DNA from: Shinisaurus crocodilurus
Taxonomy: Eukaryota; Chordata; Lepidosauria; Squamata; Shinisauridae
NCBI GenBank assembly: GCA_021292165.1
Contig: CM037877.1
Span: 111,312,789 to 111,376,788 of the forward strand
Direction: 5' to 3'
DNA: 64,000 nucleotides
The notes beneath the pieces are model-generated. The model was not told where the DNA came from and did not search any database. It saw nothing but the letters and a program-made list of their open reading frames with translations. The translations under genes and the position numbers were made by a program. Positions 10,492 to 20,882 of this stretch are shown here, piece after piece (position 1 is the first letter of the stretch; every line of letters begins with the position of its first letter).

Positions 10492-10900
10492 ATTTCGCTC
10501 TCTCCCTCTGCCCCCACTGCAGTTCCAGATCCACTCTTTATATACACTCCTGCCCAGACCTAGAAGGTTACAATCCTGTGACCCCAAACTGGGGAAATGA
10601 AACTTAACTCTATTAAAGGGAAAAGGAGGCTTCTCTCAATGAAAAGGAAACTTAACTCCATGAGGGGAAAATGAAACTCACAAACTCAGGAGATGTTTGG
10701 GCCTACAGGCTTCAAACTAACTCAAGCCTGTGTAGGCCTCAATTCTTCACAACCCCTCTTGCCCAGCAAAGCAACATCACAAAATATGTTATTCTGACAG
10801 CCCAGACACAATACCAGCTTTCCAGGGAGTCTACTAGCACGGATGTTTTGGCTTGGGCATAAACCGTGTTTGCATTCTGATGTTTCATTCCCAAGTTACT
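10000..10900 (-). repeat. Candidate LTR on the minus strand
   Basis: The minus strand has a good TATA box (GTGTATATAAAGAG, near 10540), a purine-rich AG repeat, and a T-rich zone with CTTTTATTTCCC further on, an arrangement like an LTR promoter with R/U5. No TG...CA boundaries or TSD could be fixed, so a non-LTR origin remains possible. Confidence 0.3.
10436..10489. repeat. (CT)n microsatellite
   Basis: About 54 bp of CT dinucleotides. Confidence 0.95.
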
Positions 10901-11004
10901 GCCTGTCAACTGAAAAGTGAGATGGAAAGCACTATTGCCAGATCTGGATGAACATCTCTAATCCAGGCTAGCCCTGGCATTATCTCCATTAACTGAATAT
11001 TCAG

Positions 11005-11029
11005 AACAACAACAACAACAACAACAACA

Positions 11030-11103
<74 letters not shown>
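11005..11103. repeat. Compound trinucleotide array (ACA)n(CTA)n(TTA)n
   Basis: Three adjacent blocks, about 26 bp of AAC, 42 bp of ACT and 33 bp of ATT. Each block differs from the next by one base, suggesting stepwise conversion of one array. Confidence 0.95.
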
Positions 11104-11590
11104 CCTTTGTGACATGCTTTCTTCAGCTCCCAGGATACAAACCGTGCTACCACCTACTCTTCCTATTGTACCCTCTTTAGATTAGTTTTAAAACCATACT
11201 CCGTCACTCATTTGCCCGATTTTAGTTTATGACAGAATGAGCAACTTTTGCCTTATTTTCTTCATAGGTTGCTCAAGGCACCGTTTATTCAACTATTTGT
11301 TTAGCTTGCTGTATGTGTATATCCCTCTTTTCTGAGTAAGAACCAAAGTGACTTAGGGTGCAACCCTATCGATTGCACCCTCACTGCTTGGAAACCCCTG
11401 AACGTGGAGGCTTGAGTTTCCTATGCCCTGCCAGGCTGAAGCCAGGCAGGCAGGAGGAGCAGCAGAGGTGATCTTCGCCTCCCCATCCTCCGATTTCTGG
11501 TATTTTAACTGGACGGGGTTTTCAGATTGCCTAGTGAGGGAGCTTTGGAGGGGTAGCAAAGGAGGCTGGAGGAGGTTCAGGATAACTTGT
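11104..11590. other. Unassigned
   Basis: Single-copy-looking DNA left of the large hAT element; nothing supported. Confidence 0.4.
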
Positions 11591-11847
11591 ATCCTGCCCA
11601 AGGCCGGTGCAAGGCAGTTTGGTGCCCTAGGCAAGATCAGATATTTAGCGCCCCCCCCCCCTTGAGCCTTCCCTCCCTCCAGCCCTATAGCCCATTATGA
11701 AATAAAAGTCAATTGGCAAAACCTAAAAAATGTATTGATCTAAACATTGACAAACATACATAAAAAACATGTTGATGTAGTACCAATTTGCTATATAGAA
11801 AAATTCCTAGTGAAGTGTGATAGAAACTACATTTAATGTTTAAAACT

Positions 11848-11952
11848 TCATTTTCCTTGCCTTTTCTTGGCAAACTGGCAAACCATTTCTTTAATGTCTA
11901 AAGAAGATGCTAACTCAGATTCAATTGAAATGGTTGCCAAGCCAACCAGTCT
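11848..11952 (-). pseudogene. C-terminal remnant of a TTF-type/DUF4371-like hAT transposase
   Basis: The minus strand encodes about 34 residues, RLVGLATISIESELA followed by SLDIKEMVCQFAKKRQGK, ending at a TGA. This resembles the end of hAT transposases of the TTF/DUF4371 group, where an R-L-x-G-L-A-x-L-S-I-E motif near the end of the dimerisation region precedes a basic tail. A stop lies just upstream, and no other conserved part was found. Confidence 0.6.
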
Positions 11953-12009
11953 TTCTTAGCACATTGTTGAACGCAGATAATTTTTTATTAATTTTAATTT
12001 GAAAAAACT

Positions 12010-12107
12010 TCTTTCTCGAGTCCAACCCCCTGCTCAATGCAGGAAACTAGAGGAGAGGTCTCCCATCCAAGTAATAACCAGGCTTGACACATACGATATA
12101 GCAAGCT
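12010..12107 (-). mobile_element. 5S-rRNA-headed SINE with CR1-like tail, fragment
   Basis: On the minus strand CCTGGTTATTACTTGGATGG matches the internal promoter region of vertebrate 5S rRNA. It is followed by TTGAGCAGGGGGTTGGACTC, a CR1-type 3' end. A longer copy with the same fusion lies at 43457-43640. It sits inside the large hAT element. Confidence 0.6.
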
Positions 12108-12330
12108 GTAAATTTTTTGTGCTAATGCAGATTCAACACAGGACTCATTCTTAATACAGCAGAAGTTGAAGGAGTAGAGAATTTGCTCCTACAAACACTG
12201 TGCTTCAGGCTAAATACAGCTAAGTTTCTCCTGGTACTGCACACAGTTTCTTCTGGAACTACCTATATAGAAAGTTCACATTTAGAAAGCTCCTCCAACT
12301 TTGGTGCGAAACAGAAAGAAATCCCTACGT

Positions 12331-12466
12331 CAGCCTCCCCCAACCTGGTGCTCCCCAGATGGGTTGGGTTGCAACTTCCATCATTCCCAACCAGCATCAC
12401 CATGCTGGCTGAGAATGATGGGAACCGCAGTCCAACCCATCTGAAGGGCTAGGTTAGGGAAGTCTG
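12331..12466. mobile_element. Palindromic hAT MITE, decayed
   Basis: It begins CAGCCTCCCCCAACCTGG and ends GGTTAGGGAAGTCTG, with a nearly self-complementary interior. The flanking octamers match at only 5 of 8 positions. Confidence 0.65.
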
Positions 12467-12849
12467 CTGTAAGTACACACATGACCAAACTGCTGGTGGT
12501 AGAGCGCTCTCATCTATCATCCTACCAAGCAGCCAGCAGGGTTTGACCACCCTTCAGGTGCCAACGTGTGCCCAGATGGCTGTCCATAGGAGCTTGCTTG
12601 CATTCTGCTTACAGCTGATCAGTTCCAGACCCTGCTGGTCAGGATGCTGACAAAGGCCCAGTGCCAACAGGTGGAGGAGGAGGAATGGGAGCAAGAGAGC
12701 CCAATGGAGAGAAACAACCAAAGCTAGGAAAACAGCCAAACTCAGAGGACAGACACCTGAAGCACAACCTCCTTTTACAGGCTTTCTTGGGGCCGGGCCA
12801 TCTGGGGATCAGCCCTCACGTTAAGAATGATCACCTCTAGACCCTAGGG

Positions 12850-12987
12850 CAGTCTTCCCCAACCTGGTGCCCTTCAGATGTTCTGGACCACGTCCCAGCA
12901 TTCCTAACCATTGGCCATGCTGGCTGAGGCTGATGGGAGTTGACATCCAACACATCCAGAGGGCACCAGGTGGTGCGGGGGAGCCTG
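12850..12987. mobile_element. Palindromic hAT MITE, decayed
   Basis: It begins CAGTCTTCCCCAACCTGG and holds the inverted copy GGGCACCAGGTGG near its right end. No clear TSD remains. Confidence 0.65.
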
Positions 12988-13551
12988 TCCAATGGCATGT
13001 TTACCAGGAAGCAAGTCTCACAGAGCTCAGTGGGTACAAAGAAGCCCATACAGAGGCAGCACACTTGTTCCCAGATTTGCAAAATGGTCAGCTACCAGGT
13101 ACACAAGTGGCCCAAGGTCTCAGAGGCTGCCCCCTGCTCTGAACTCCCAGCTCAGCCCCGTGAACTGAGGCAGCAAAGGCATGCTGGGCATCTTCTCACA
13201 GGCCCATCTCCTCCATCTACCTGCCCAGGAACAAGACAATTTGGCCTGATTATCCGCTGGAGCCCTTTAGAGATGGACCCGGCTGCGTTCGTTTTCCTGC
13301 TCCTCACTCAAAGCTCCGGAGGATTTCCCCTGGCAAGAGCCCCCGGCAGGGCGCCTGCTTTGTTCGGTAGCACGTCCAGGCAAGAAGGGAGAACTTCTTT
13401 CCGGCAGCACGTCCAGGCAGGGAAAGCCCCCTCTCTTTCCGGGGCTCCGGGGAGCTGCCAGTCCAAGGGCGGGCTTCAGCAGGGGCAGGCAAGCCAGGGC
13501 TTTAAACTACAGCTTCCAGCCAGGGATGCTGGGAGCTGTAGTCCCTTAGAG

Positions 13552-13852
13552 CAGCCTCCCCCAACCCGGCGCCCTCCAGTTGCCTAGTTCCACCCTCTGC
13601 TGCAATGTGCCTGCCAAGAGCCTTCCCAAATTAGAATTTGGCCCATGGGCCAAAAATGGTTTCCTACCCCTGCTTTAGGAGATACTGATTTCCTTATGGT
13701 ATAATGCAGGGCTCTCCAACCTTGGGTCCCCAGATGTTACTGGCCTACAGCTCCCAGAATCCCTTGCCATTTGGCCGCAGCTTCCGGGCTGCCTGGGGAT
13801 GATGGGGGTCGCAGTCCCACACAGCCGAGGGGCACCAGGTCGGGGAAGGCCG
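13552..13852. mobile_element. hAT MITE split by an inverted 192-bp insert
   Basis: The left part (CAGCCTCCCCCAACCCGG, 13552-13579) and the right part (from 13772, ending GGGGCACCAGGTCGGGG) are the two sides of one MITE. Between them lies 13580-13771, identical to the reverse complement of 14997-15188. Confidence 0.65.
13580..13771 (-). repeat. 192-bp perfect inverted copy of 14997-15188 (left arm)
   Basis: Base-by-base comparison shows no differences over 192 bp between this segment and the complement of 14997-15188. It contains half of the MITE at 14936-15061, that element's TSD, intervening DNA and the start of the element at 15096. The complete versions exist only at the right-hand site, so this arm is the derived copy. 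Confidence 0.95.
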
Positions 13853-14420
13853 GGCCAGGAGGTCCCCGAAGGCCTCGGCCGCCTCCCTCAGCCGCCGCAG
13901 GAATGCCGCCCCGGGCTGGGACCTAAAAGGCCAGCCCCTTCCCACCGCCCGACGGAGGAGCTGCGGGAGGTTTGTACCCGGCGGCCGCAAGGCGGAGGTG
14001 AAGGGGCAGCGAGCGACTCGGGACTCGGCTTGGCCGGCCAAGCGGGCTGCTAGGTGCCTCCGCACGCCCTGGGGCTGCCGCGCCCGGCCTGGGCTGGAGT
14101 GCAGCCGCCGCGCCAGGCGGCACAGCAAGCAGCAGGAGCGACGCGGGCACCAACGCAGCCTCTCCCAGGGCCGCCTGCAGCCCGTCCCGCCGCTCAGGGG
14201 AGCACTGCAGTCTGCAGCGCTCATATCTCCGGAATGCGGGCGGGTGCGGGGCTGGGGCTGGCCACAGGCACACCGGGGAGACGATGCTTCCCTCCCTCCC
14301 TCCTACCTGGAGGCCGATCCTCGGCCTCGCGTAGCACACAGCCCCCGGGCCAGCGGCGATTCCAGCAGCTGGAGAGGGGAGGAGGTGCCTTAAGGGGCGA
14401 GGAATCACGCCCCCTTTAGC
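13800..14420. other. CpG-rich block inside the hAT element
   Basis: About 600 bp of GC- and CpG-rich sequence lies just inside the right terminus of the hAT element, upstream of its transposase tail. All frames are open by composition; none has a recognisable domain. It could be an element promoter or captured host promoter/5' UTR DNA. Confidence 0.45.
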
Positions 14421-14927
14421 CATGCGCTCTAGGCAGTAGCCTAGTTCGCCTAGCTATAGCGCCGGCCCTGATCCTGCCCTTTCTAGTCTCATCCCCTCCC
14501 CACCAACTAGAACGCCCCTTTCCCACTCTCAGAGGTTCAGTTTCCAACCCCAGAGAGGTAGCTAGCACAGTTCTTTCCTTGCCAGCTGTGAGGGGGAGGC
14601 TCAGGTTGGATTTCCTCAGAAGCAATCCTATGGTCCCTGGGATGCTTGCCCAGGGATTATAGAATTACTGTTTTACCAAAACAGTAATACAAGAAATTAC
14701 AACACTTTGGGGGTTGGAACTTAATAAGCACAGTTAGTAGACTGATTTTCCAGTATGAAGTTTCTTTTTCTCATCAATTGTCTGGTCTCCCTTAGTTTCT
14801 CTTATCATGTTTTCTTCCCCTTTTTTGGTCTTTTTTCTTTTTTGGGGGGGGTCAATTTCACAGGAAGACCAAATATTTCTGGAACCTATCTGAGGGAGCA
14901 TCTATTGCTGATCTACTCATTATACCA

Positions 14928-15069
14928 GGGCACTCCAACCTTGGGCCCCCAGATGTTGCTGGCCTATAGCTCTCAGCATACCCAGCCAGCATGGCTAATG
15001 GCAAGGGATTCTGGGAGCTGTAGGCCAGTAACATCTGGGGACCCAAGGTTGGAGAGCCCTGCATTATAC
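14928..15069. mobile_element. Palindromic hAT MITE with perfect 8-bp TSD
   Basis: The element (14936-15061) runs from CAGGGCACTCCAACCTTGGG to GGTTGGAGAGCCCTG. It is flanked by CATTATAC at 14928-14935 and 15062-15069. Its right half was copied to 13580-13771. Confidence 0.9.
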
Positions 15070-15188
15070 CATAAGGAAATCAGTATCTCCTAAAGCAGGG
15101 GTAGGAAACCATTTTTGGCCCATGGGCCAAATTCTAATTTGGGAAGGCTCTTGGCAGGCACATTGCAGCAGAGGGTGGAACTAGGCAA
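14997..15188 (+). repeat. 192-bp perfect inverted repeat (right arm, source)
   Basis: This is the source copy for 13580-13771. It spans the right half of one hAT MITE, its TSD, 18 bp of intervening DNA and the first 93 bp of the next element. Confidence 0.95.
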
Positions 15189-15446
15189 GGCCAAGAACAT
15201 ATGTAATTCTTACCAATTTGGACATTTTCCTACCAAGCATACAAAACACAGCTCCATTCTAAGCAAGCGTACTCAGGAGTTAGCCCCAGTACAACAGCTC
15301 TTATGCCTGTAAAAGCACAGCCCAATTCCATGCATGGTATTAAAGTTTAATTGCCTTTAAATGCCCTCTTATCTCCAGTCACTGATTGGACATAACAGCA
15401 GAAGAAGCTTGTACCTGGTTGGAGGTTCCCCATCCCTGCCCTAAAG
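15088..15446. mobile_element. 343-bp hAT-type element
   Basis: The element (15096-15438) begins CAGGGGTAGGAAACC and ends GGTTCCCCATCCCTG. Flanking octamers TCCTAAAG and CCCTAAAG match at seven of eight positions. Its interior contains TTTTTGGCCCATGGGCCAAA and lacks coding capacity. Confidence 0.75.
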
Positions 15447-15572
15447 CAGCCTTCCCCAATCTTGTGCCCTCCAGATGTTTTGGACTTTAACTCCCATCAG
15501 CCCCAGCCAGCATGACCAATGGTCAGGAATGCTGGGAATTGTAATTAATGTTGGGGAAAGTCTGCTCTAAAG
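15439..15572. mobile_element. Palindromic hAT MITE abutting the previous element
   Basis: The element (15447-15564) begins CAGCCTTCCCCAATCTTG and ends TTGGGGAAAGTCTG. Flanking octamers CCCTAAAG and CTCTAAAG match at seven of eight positions. Its left TSD is also the right TSD of the preceding element. Confidence 0.75.
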
Positions 15573-16061
15573 CATTGGTGGCCAGCATTGTTTGCAAGTG
15601 TGTGATAGTGCCAGTTAGATGCTTGCTATACGACATGCAGTCCCATCAAGAATAATGTTCTATAGCATACACCTACCATTTCACATACTGCAGCTGGTAA
15701 GCTTCATTTTGAACTATTGATCATGTATTACTGAACAATTACATTTTTCTAGTATGTCTTTAACAAACGAGCAAATACCCTCTTTGCTTCTCAACAGTGG
15801 GTTCTAATGATGCTCTGGGATGTAGCCTGGGTTGCAGGTTCTGCCATAGATCAGATCTTGAGCAGGGGTCAGGTCAGGTCAGGTTTCTTAGGAAGCAAGA
15901 GATCAGCACCATAGAAAGCTTCAAGTGGTGCTAGAGCTGGGAGCTAGACAAGGTTGCCTGTATGTTGTTCCAACAAGGATCAGAGGAAGACTGAGGTTTA
16001 AATAGAAGTAGTGCTGGATTTAGGCTGGTTGGTCCTGCCTCCATACTGATGAAGGTATTGA
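15573..16061. other. Unassigned
   Basis: No supported gene or repeat. Confidence 0.4.
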
Positions 16062-16244
16062 CTGGGTTCGCACAACACACTAAACCTCAGTAGGTTACTT
16101 CCTACTGAGGTTTAGTGTGTTGTCTGAGCCCCACAGGGTGCTTTAGAAGCCAATCTGGTGTGGCTTCAAAACCAGCGCGCGAAGTGTTGGATTGTATTAG
16201 GGTTATGCTAACCCTAGTAGGTTTAGTGTGTTGTCTGAACCCAG
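16062..16244. mobile_element. Foldback MITE with a 23-bp perfect palindrome
   Basis: Inverted ends of about 26 bp (CTGGGTTCGCACAACACAC on the left; complement of the right end CTGGGTTCAGACAACACAC) bound the element. Just inside the left end, 16072-16094 and 16101-16123 are perfect 23-bp inverted arms around TTACTT. A related but diverged foldback lies at 45711-45783. Confidence 0.65.
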
Positions 16245-16866
16245 ATGACACACTAATCTACTTGCAAGCCAAAAGGGCATAGAGCCCCTTGGCCAGAACA
16301 GCAAACAAAGGCTGCCGCTTTGGCCAAGGGGCTCTGGCCGATGACAGCCAGCCAAATGCTCAAGCAGCACTTAGCGCAGATGTCATTGGCTTCCCCAGAG
16401 CACGCCTTCCAATGACAGGGCAGCGGGATTGCTTGTGAGCAATCCCACTATCCCGGCATCACCCAGAGCGCGGGGGGAAGCCCCAAAGATCTGCAGCGGC
16501 GGCAGGGGATCCAGGCACCTGGCCTTGCTTGCTCCCGAGAGCAAGTGAGGCCTGGCGCCTTGATCCCCTGCTGCTGCTTTCACCGCTGCTGCTATCCTTT
16601 GGAGTGAAAAGACAGCAGCGAGGGTGGGATGGTGGCTGGATCCTCCCCCTCCCCCACTTTTTGCCCAAAAAGGCAGCAGCAGTGAAGGCGGCACCTCCTC
16701 CCCAATCCCTGCTCAAGGCGCCATTGCTAGGGAACGTAGGGACGACGGCAGTGACGGTGGGAGAGGTTGGCTGCGTACTGTTGAATTGCTAGGGAGCATG
16801 GCCCTGGCAACTGGGCAGGAGGGGGGATTCTCTCTGCCAGCACCGTGGACATGCATGGCACTGGCA

Positions 16867-16929
16867 GGGAGAATGAGCCCCCACCAACTGCAGGAGTCGC
16901 TCCTGCAGTGGGCAGGGGCTCATTCTCCC
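16867..16929. repeat. 29-bp imperfect palindrome
   Basis: Arms 16867-16895 and 16901-16929 (GGGAGAATGAGCCCC...ACTGCAGGA) differ at about three positions around a five-base centre. Confidence 0.8.
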
Positions 16930-17005
16930 CCCCGTTTCCCATTCTCCCAGGTGCCGCAGTCAAACAGTGCCCAGGAGGAAGAGAAGGGGGGGGGGACCAT
17001 TCCCG

Positions 17006-17094
17006 GTGCTGGGTTTACATAGAAATAAGGCTGCCAGAAGGGAGCATTTTATATGTTCTCTTCTGCTGGGCTTACTTCTACATAAACCCAGCAC
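17006..17094. repeat. 35-bp imperfect palindrome
   Basis: Arms 17006-17040 and 17060-17094 (GTGCTGGGTTTACATAGAA against its complement) enclose a 19-bp loop. Confidence 0.75.
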
Positions 17095-17500
17095 AGGCAA
17101 CAATTCTCCTTTCCCTCACCCTCCTTCCCTCTTCTCCCCGGTGCCGCACAGACAGGGGGAAGGAGAACCCGCAGGGCACACCCCTGATGCCAGACCCTCG
17201 CTGCTGCCACTGCCACCAACAGGTAAGTGCAGGGATAGGGGGTGAGGCTGGGGGTGGAACCTTTCTTGGTGCGGCAGATGTTTAGCGGAGCAGCAGCCAC
17301 GCTGAGAAAGGGCAAATGAAACCTGGCGAAAGTGCCGCTTGGGCACCTTTTGCCAGCCGTCATCCCCACTCCTCTTAGTGCTCCCACGTGGTGTCCCCTG
17401 GGATCCAGCAGGAGGACTGAGCAGGGAAGAAGGGAGAGGCGGTGCCTCCGGACCCCCACTGTGCCCATCTAATAGTCGGGCACAGCCGGTGCCTGGGGCA

Positions 17501-17544
17501 ACTTTAAACCCACAGAGGTTTCAGAACCTCTGTGGGTTTAAAGT
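17501..17544. repeat. 20-bp perfect palindrome
   Basis: ACTTTAAACCCACAGAGGTT (17501-17520) and its exact complement (17525-17544) flank TCAG. With the other palindromes since 16062 it may be part of one large foldback element. Confidence 0.9.
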
Positions 17545-17622
17545 GACGTGCAAACCCGCCCATTGTCTCTTAAAGGAGCCTGACCTATTTTACAAACTCA
17601 GCCTGCAACAACATGGGAGTGG

Positions 17623-17907
17623 CTATGACATGCTAGTTTCCTCATGGCCTGAGTCCTCTGAGTCTGAGGACAGTAATGCAACCTCCTCTGGACACAGGGA
17701 AGCTGAACGCTCAGGTCTTTCTGGAGAACTGGGTCCCAGGGAGGTGGAAGCCTCATGATGCTTTTGCGCAGCAGAGTCTTTTCCCTGAACCATTACTTCT
17801 GGAGTCTCTTCTTCTGAGGACAAAGGACTGAAATCCTCTGAGGATGAGGGTTCAGGGTCCTGGTCCGTAGCATTCTGGCCAGGTGTGCCCCAGACCTCAC
17901 TCCCCAT
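17623..17907 (-). CDS. Short acidic Ser/Glu-rich ORF, unknown
   Basis: The 94-codon frame is rich in Ser, Glu and Asp, with clusters such as SSSEDFSPLSSEEE and LLSSDSEDSGHEE. Such composition occurs in gag proteins and in N-termini of some transposases, but no catalytic or zinc motif is present. It may be a fragment of a decayed element or chance; there is no sign of a promoter or of splicing. Confidence 0.2.
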   Translation of the reverse strand: MGSEVWGTPGQNATDQDPEPSSSEDFSPLSSEEETPEVMVQGKDSAAQKHHEASTSLGPSSPERPERSASLCPEEVALLSSDSEDSGHEETSMS

Positions 17908-17910
17908 GCC

Positions 17911-18706
17911 ACAGGTTGGTTCCCCATGTTCTCAGAGTGTCAGCAAGTATTCTTAAAGAAGTATAGACCATTGTCAGTTGAGAGTGAGGGTTTTCTTGTG
18001 TGAGTCTGTGTTGAGCCAAAAGATCTATTCAGGAGTCACCCTTTCAGTGGTGGTAGTGGTGTGGCAAGGTTCAAGTTCTAAAGGACTGCTCTTGGATATT
18101 TTCATGATTAAGTTAAGGGCCCTGCTGTGATTATGTCTTCAAACCAATTCAGCTTTTTAGAAAGGGCAGAGTCCTCATGGCTGAGGCAGCGCCAACCCAG
18201 AATTCGTGCAGGGAATTGCATCCTTGAAAAACTTGCACTGTTGCAAAAGTAGCTTGTAAGTAACACGTTTCAGGAGTAGGAGACCATATTTGCTATACAC
18301 ATTAGCATGCCTCCAGCTTTCTTCTGTTTTTCTTTTCTTTGAAATGCAATGGTTAATCTTAATATTTTGTGGTGCCTCCTTGATAAAACTGTGCACAGGG
18401 CCAACCCTACCATTAGGCAGGTGGCAGATGCTGGGAGGCAGCAGCAACGTGTTGGAGGAAAGACCTGTGTGCCATGCAATGTGCTGTGTGCTTCCTAAAT
18501 TAGCCAGCTGCCTTCAGGTGGAGTGGAGGATGCTGTCCCATCACCAATGTTGAAGGAAGATTCAACTGCAAGTCAAGTTGGCTTTTGTACATGGAATGGG
18601 AGGTTGCACCATCTTATCCTTCGCCTCAGGCAGCAACATGTCTTGGGCTGCCCCTGCGTGGGCAGATCTACACTACAGTCAGTATCTGTCTAACAGTGCA
18701 ATTATT
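17911..18706. other. Unassigned, with possible hAT-type end near 18395
   Basis: CAGGGCCAACCCTACCATTA near 18397 resembles the inverse of GGTAGGACTGGCCCTG near 22300, so both may be termini of one hAT family. Nothing else is supported. Confidence 0.3.
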
Positions 18707-18879
18707 TACAGTATTTTTCCATGTATAAGACTATACTTTTTCCTAAAATTGTTAGACTAAAAATTGAGGGTTGTCTTATACACGGAAGTAAGCCGAGGAG
18801 AGAACCGCGCGGTTGCGAAACTGCCCAGTGGGGGGCGTCTTATACATGGGGGCGTCTTATACACGGAAAAATACGGCTA
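18707..18879. mobile_element. Small TIR element (Tc1/mariner-like MITE), copy 2
   Basis: Same family as 5981-6133, with the same ACAGTATTTTTCCATG left end. This copy has an extra GCGTCTTATACATGGG unit before the right end, making it about 20 bp longer. Confidence 0.55.
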
Positions 18880-20882
18880 CATGTTTAGTCCCACTGTGGC
18901 TTTGCTCCCTCATAAGTGTATGTAGAATTGCAGTTTAAACCATTGTTTTCTTTACACAGGGAATTCTACAAACTGTAGCTTGATGAGGGGGAAACAGGGA
19001 TCTCTAAGTAACAGTATTCACTCCAAATTATACTGTAATTCCCAGGATCCCAGAGGGGAAGCCCATGCCATTTAAACTGTCGTGAAATTGATATAATTTT
19101 TAAGGTAGATTTGTCCTGATGTTGCATAATCTGCTTCTAATTTAGGGAATGGTTAATATATTTTAGCTTTTGAATAAAAGAAAACTCTGTGTTCGATATT
19201 GTTAATTAATTTGGAAGTCTTCATGTAAAGTAATAATTAATTTAGAAAAAATGAAACATTCTGAATAGCAGCCTATTCTATAGAGACTGCAGCCACCAAT
19301 GTTATTATTATGCACATTTTCATTTACATCATAAGTATTTTCCTGGCAGTTATAACCATCTGCACCAGCGTAACTAGAGTATATTTCCCTATAATTTCCC
19401 AGCTTTCTTATTATGTAACATCCTGTATTATCTTCTTTTTTTCTAAGTTGCTTAATAGTACATCACATCTGCACTGGACTTGTGCCTTTAGTGGCAGCCT
19501 CAAGTGACCTTTAACATGGGTCACTGGGAATCAGATCTCAATCGGGCCAGCTTTTCTTTATCAAATGTTGAGGCTTTAATGTCCAGAAATAAAATAGGTT
19601 GTTTGTCTCTCTCCTTGTTCATCAATATCCAATGGGACCTGAAGGTTAAATTCAACATAGAAACAATGGTTCTGAAGGTTAGGATCAAAATAGATTTTTT
19701 CCATAAGTAAGCTAGATAAAAACTGTTCTAACTAAAGACAAGCAACAAAGCAAAATGCTTTTGATAGTTCTCATGAAACTGTTTTCACTGTTTTATCCAT
19801 TCAGAAAAGGGGTGTTTATGTTTTTTCCCCACATTTTGCTTTTAGTGCATTAAACAACAACAGGAACAACCATGTAGTGTTAAGGATATTTATACAAGTG
19901 CTTGCAGTTGTAGGCAAATGCCACAGTGCTGACTGCACCAAGAACAAAGCAGATGGAACACATTTATATCTGTGGGGATTAAGTGACATATGGTGGTAGC
20001 ACGCTTTACGTTTTCTGAAATCTGCAAAATACACCAAGTAAGCTGTATGCCTTGCACATATCTGCCAAAGAGGATGAAATATCCTGCATTTTGGTAAGGC
20101 CATTTAGGCTGCAGTTCATTATGCTTGTGCTACAGAGCATTCCCATGGGTGTAATGCTATTCTCTGGGTGTCTACTCCAGAGAAGGTGGTTTGCTTCTTT
20201 ATAGCCCCAGTACTGGGACTGCGACCCTAGGCACACTTACTTGGAAGTAAGCAAAGTGGGACTTCTGTATAAACATGCATAGGTTCTCACTTCATGGCCT
20301 GCTACATCAACACAATGTCCCCCAACATACAGCATCGCACAGGTCTTCCAGAGATATTATGATGGCACTGTAAGAAAAGATATAAGATTGGGATACTGGG
20401 ATGCAGTTCTGATATGCTAAAATCAGTGGGGTCTTTTCTTTTGATTGTGTTGATTTTCCTCCATTTTTTTTAACCCCATAGGAAAATGTTGCACCTGTAA
20501 GAGTTCATTTAGAAACTCTTTAAAGGCTTTGCATAGAAGCTCTGTAATGATTTTAGATTGTGAAGCTGTGGGCACAAACCGTGAATTTTAAAAAAGTTTG
20601 TTCTTTTAGTTGCCTTATAAATAAAATATATGGGGCCTACACCAAGAGATTTGTGTGGTGATTTCATAGTAACATGGGACTTTTAGCTTTCCTCACCTCT
20701 GCAGCTCCTGCCCATAGCCCTGTTCAGATGGTGGCTAAAAATGTACAGCAAATGTGTGAAGTGGTGGGCAGTGGAATTGTGGTGCCATGTCCTGGCCCTA
20801 CCCCACCCTTTGTATATTCACTAAACTGCACAGTCCCTATGAGCGTACAAAGCAAAAAACAGGGTCTGATTTTATGGACAAG
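18880..20882. other. Unassigned AT-rich DNA
   Basis: No gene. A short copy of a common squamate motif (CACACTTACTTGGAAGTAAG, near 20230) is the only repeat trace noted. Confidence 0.35.

Larger units (their letters stand above)
11591..14478 (-). mobile_element. 2.87-kb hAT element with 8-bp TSD and transposase tail
   Basis: The element spans 11599-14470, flanked by a perfect 8-bp duplication ATCCTGCC (11591-11598 and 14471-14478). Its termini are inverted: CAAGGCCGGTGC on the left, CAGGGCCGGCGC on the complement of the right end. Near the left end the minus strand encodes the C-terminus of a hAT transposase; the rest of that gene is absent. The interior instead holds a 5S-headed SINE piece, three MITE copies and a CpG-rich block. 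I infer an internally rearranged, non-autonomous copy. Confidence 0.85.

Noticed and set aside
12331..12466. Clean TSD for this MITE
   Set aside because: Flanking octamers match at only 5 of 8 positions, too weak to claim.
13745..14423. Overlapping long ORFs on both strands
   Set aside because: All frames are open because of high GC; none has a domain or conserved-looking sequence.
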